This document shows, one piece after another, positions 63,840-64,000 of a stretch of DNA of 64,000 nucleotides. The stretch covers positions 29,985,341 to 30,049,340 of the forward strand of contig NC_132892.1 of NCBI RefSeq assembly GCF_030463535.1, in the 5' to 3' direction. The position numbers and the translations under genes were made by a program. Below the pieces are notes generated by a model that saw only the letters and a program-made list of their open reading frames with translations, was not told where the DNA came from and did not search any database. The stretch comes from Salminus brasiliensis (taxonomy: Eukaryota; Chordata; Actinopteri; Characiformes; Bryconidae). The number at the start of each line of letters is the position of its first letter. The stretch's first letter is position 1.

Positions 63840-64000
63840 CCTGAGGGCAAATACAACTCCATGCTTTCTTTACTACTCTTTCTTTAACCCATCACTACAG
63901 TAACCTCCAGTCTACTTGTCTACTTGTCTTGTGGGTCTGCTGCCCTCTGCTGGTCATCAGCAGGGAAAGCACCAGAAGGCCTGGAGTTACAGACCAAGCT

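Overview
This is vertebrate, almost certainly teleost, nuclear DNA. It has GT-AG introns, very abundant (CA)n, (CT)n and (TA)n microsatellites, tRNA-derived SINEs, an L2-type LINE tail, Tc1/mariner-like and hAT-like elements, and AT-rich minisatellites. I see no bacterial, phage or viral genes and no RNA gene outside SINEs. The repeat content would suit an otophysan fish (characin or catfish group), but that is only an inference.

Two complete, intact protein genes lie in tandem on the + strand. The first is cytosolic malate dehydrogenase (mdh1): nine exons, CDS 27718-37637, 333 residues, with only the ATG in exon 1. The second is UDP-glucose pyrophosphorylase 2 (ugp2): ten exons, CDS 42155-61088, 507 residues. 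Joining the exons gives an open frame with canonical splice sites throughout and all catalytic motifs present. MDH1 serves cytosolic NAD/malate-oxaloacetate exchange. UGP2 makes UDP-glucose for glycogen and glycan synthesis. The two are also neighbours in other vertebrates, so this is conserved synteny rather than an operon.

Layout: 1-21.5 kb is repeat-rich, with Tc1 and MITE fragments, a large (CT)n domain, and minisatellites at 5-6.2, 10-10.7, 12.5-13.2 and 17.5-18.4 kb. 21.5-22.0 kb is a GC-rich, promoter-like patch with a CRE palindrome and an orphan exon that would encode a signal peptide. 22.0-27.3 kb holds a foldback element, a long GAATCA-type minisatellite and nested retroelements. 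27.4-27.7 kb is the mdh1 promoter, with two ZNF143/Staf-like sites. 27.7-38 kb is mdh1. 38-40.5 kb is satellite. 40.55-42.15 kb is the ugp2 upstream region, with paired inverted CCAAT boxes, a foldback element and a TATA-like box. 42.15-61.1 kb is ugp2, with satellite-filled introns. 61.1-64 kb is 3' flank and repeats.

Most notable observations: (1) the mdh1 stop is UGA-CUA, the stop-codon readthrough context known from vertebrate MDH1, and the in-frame extension ends in Ser-Gln-Leu, a PTS1-like peroxisomal signal; (2) three copies of a near-perfect palindromic foldback element each lie within about 0.7 kb of a candidate or real first exon; (3) several 3' splice sites use microsatellites as polypyrimidine tracts; (4) UGP2 keeps a second in-frame ATG matching the start of the short mammalian isoform. 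I found no credible previously undescribed multi-gene system.
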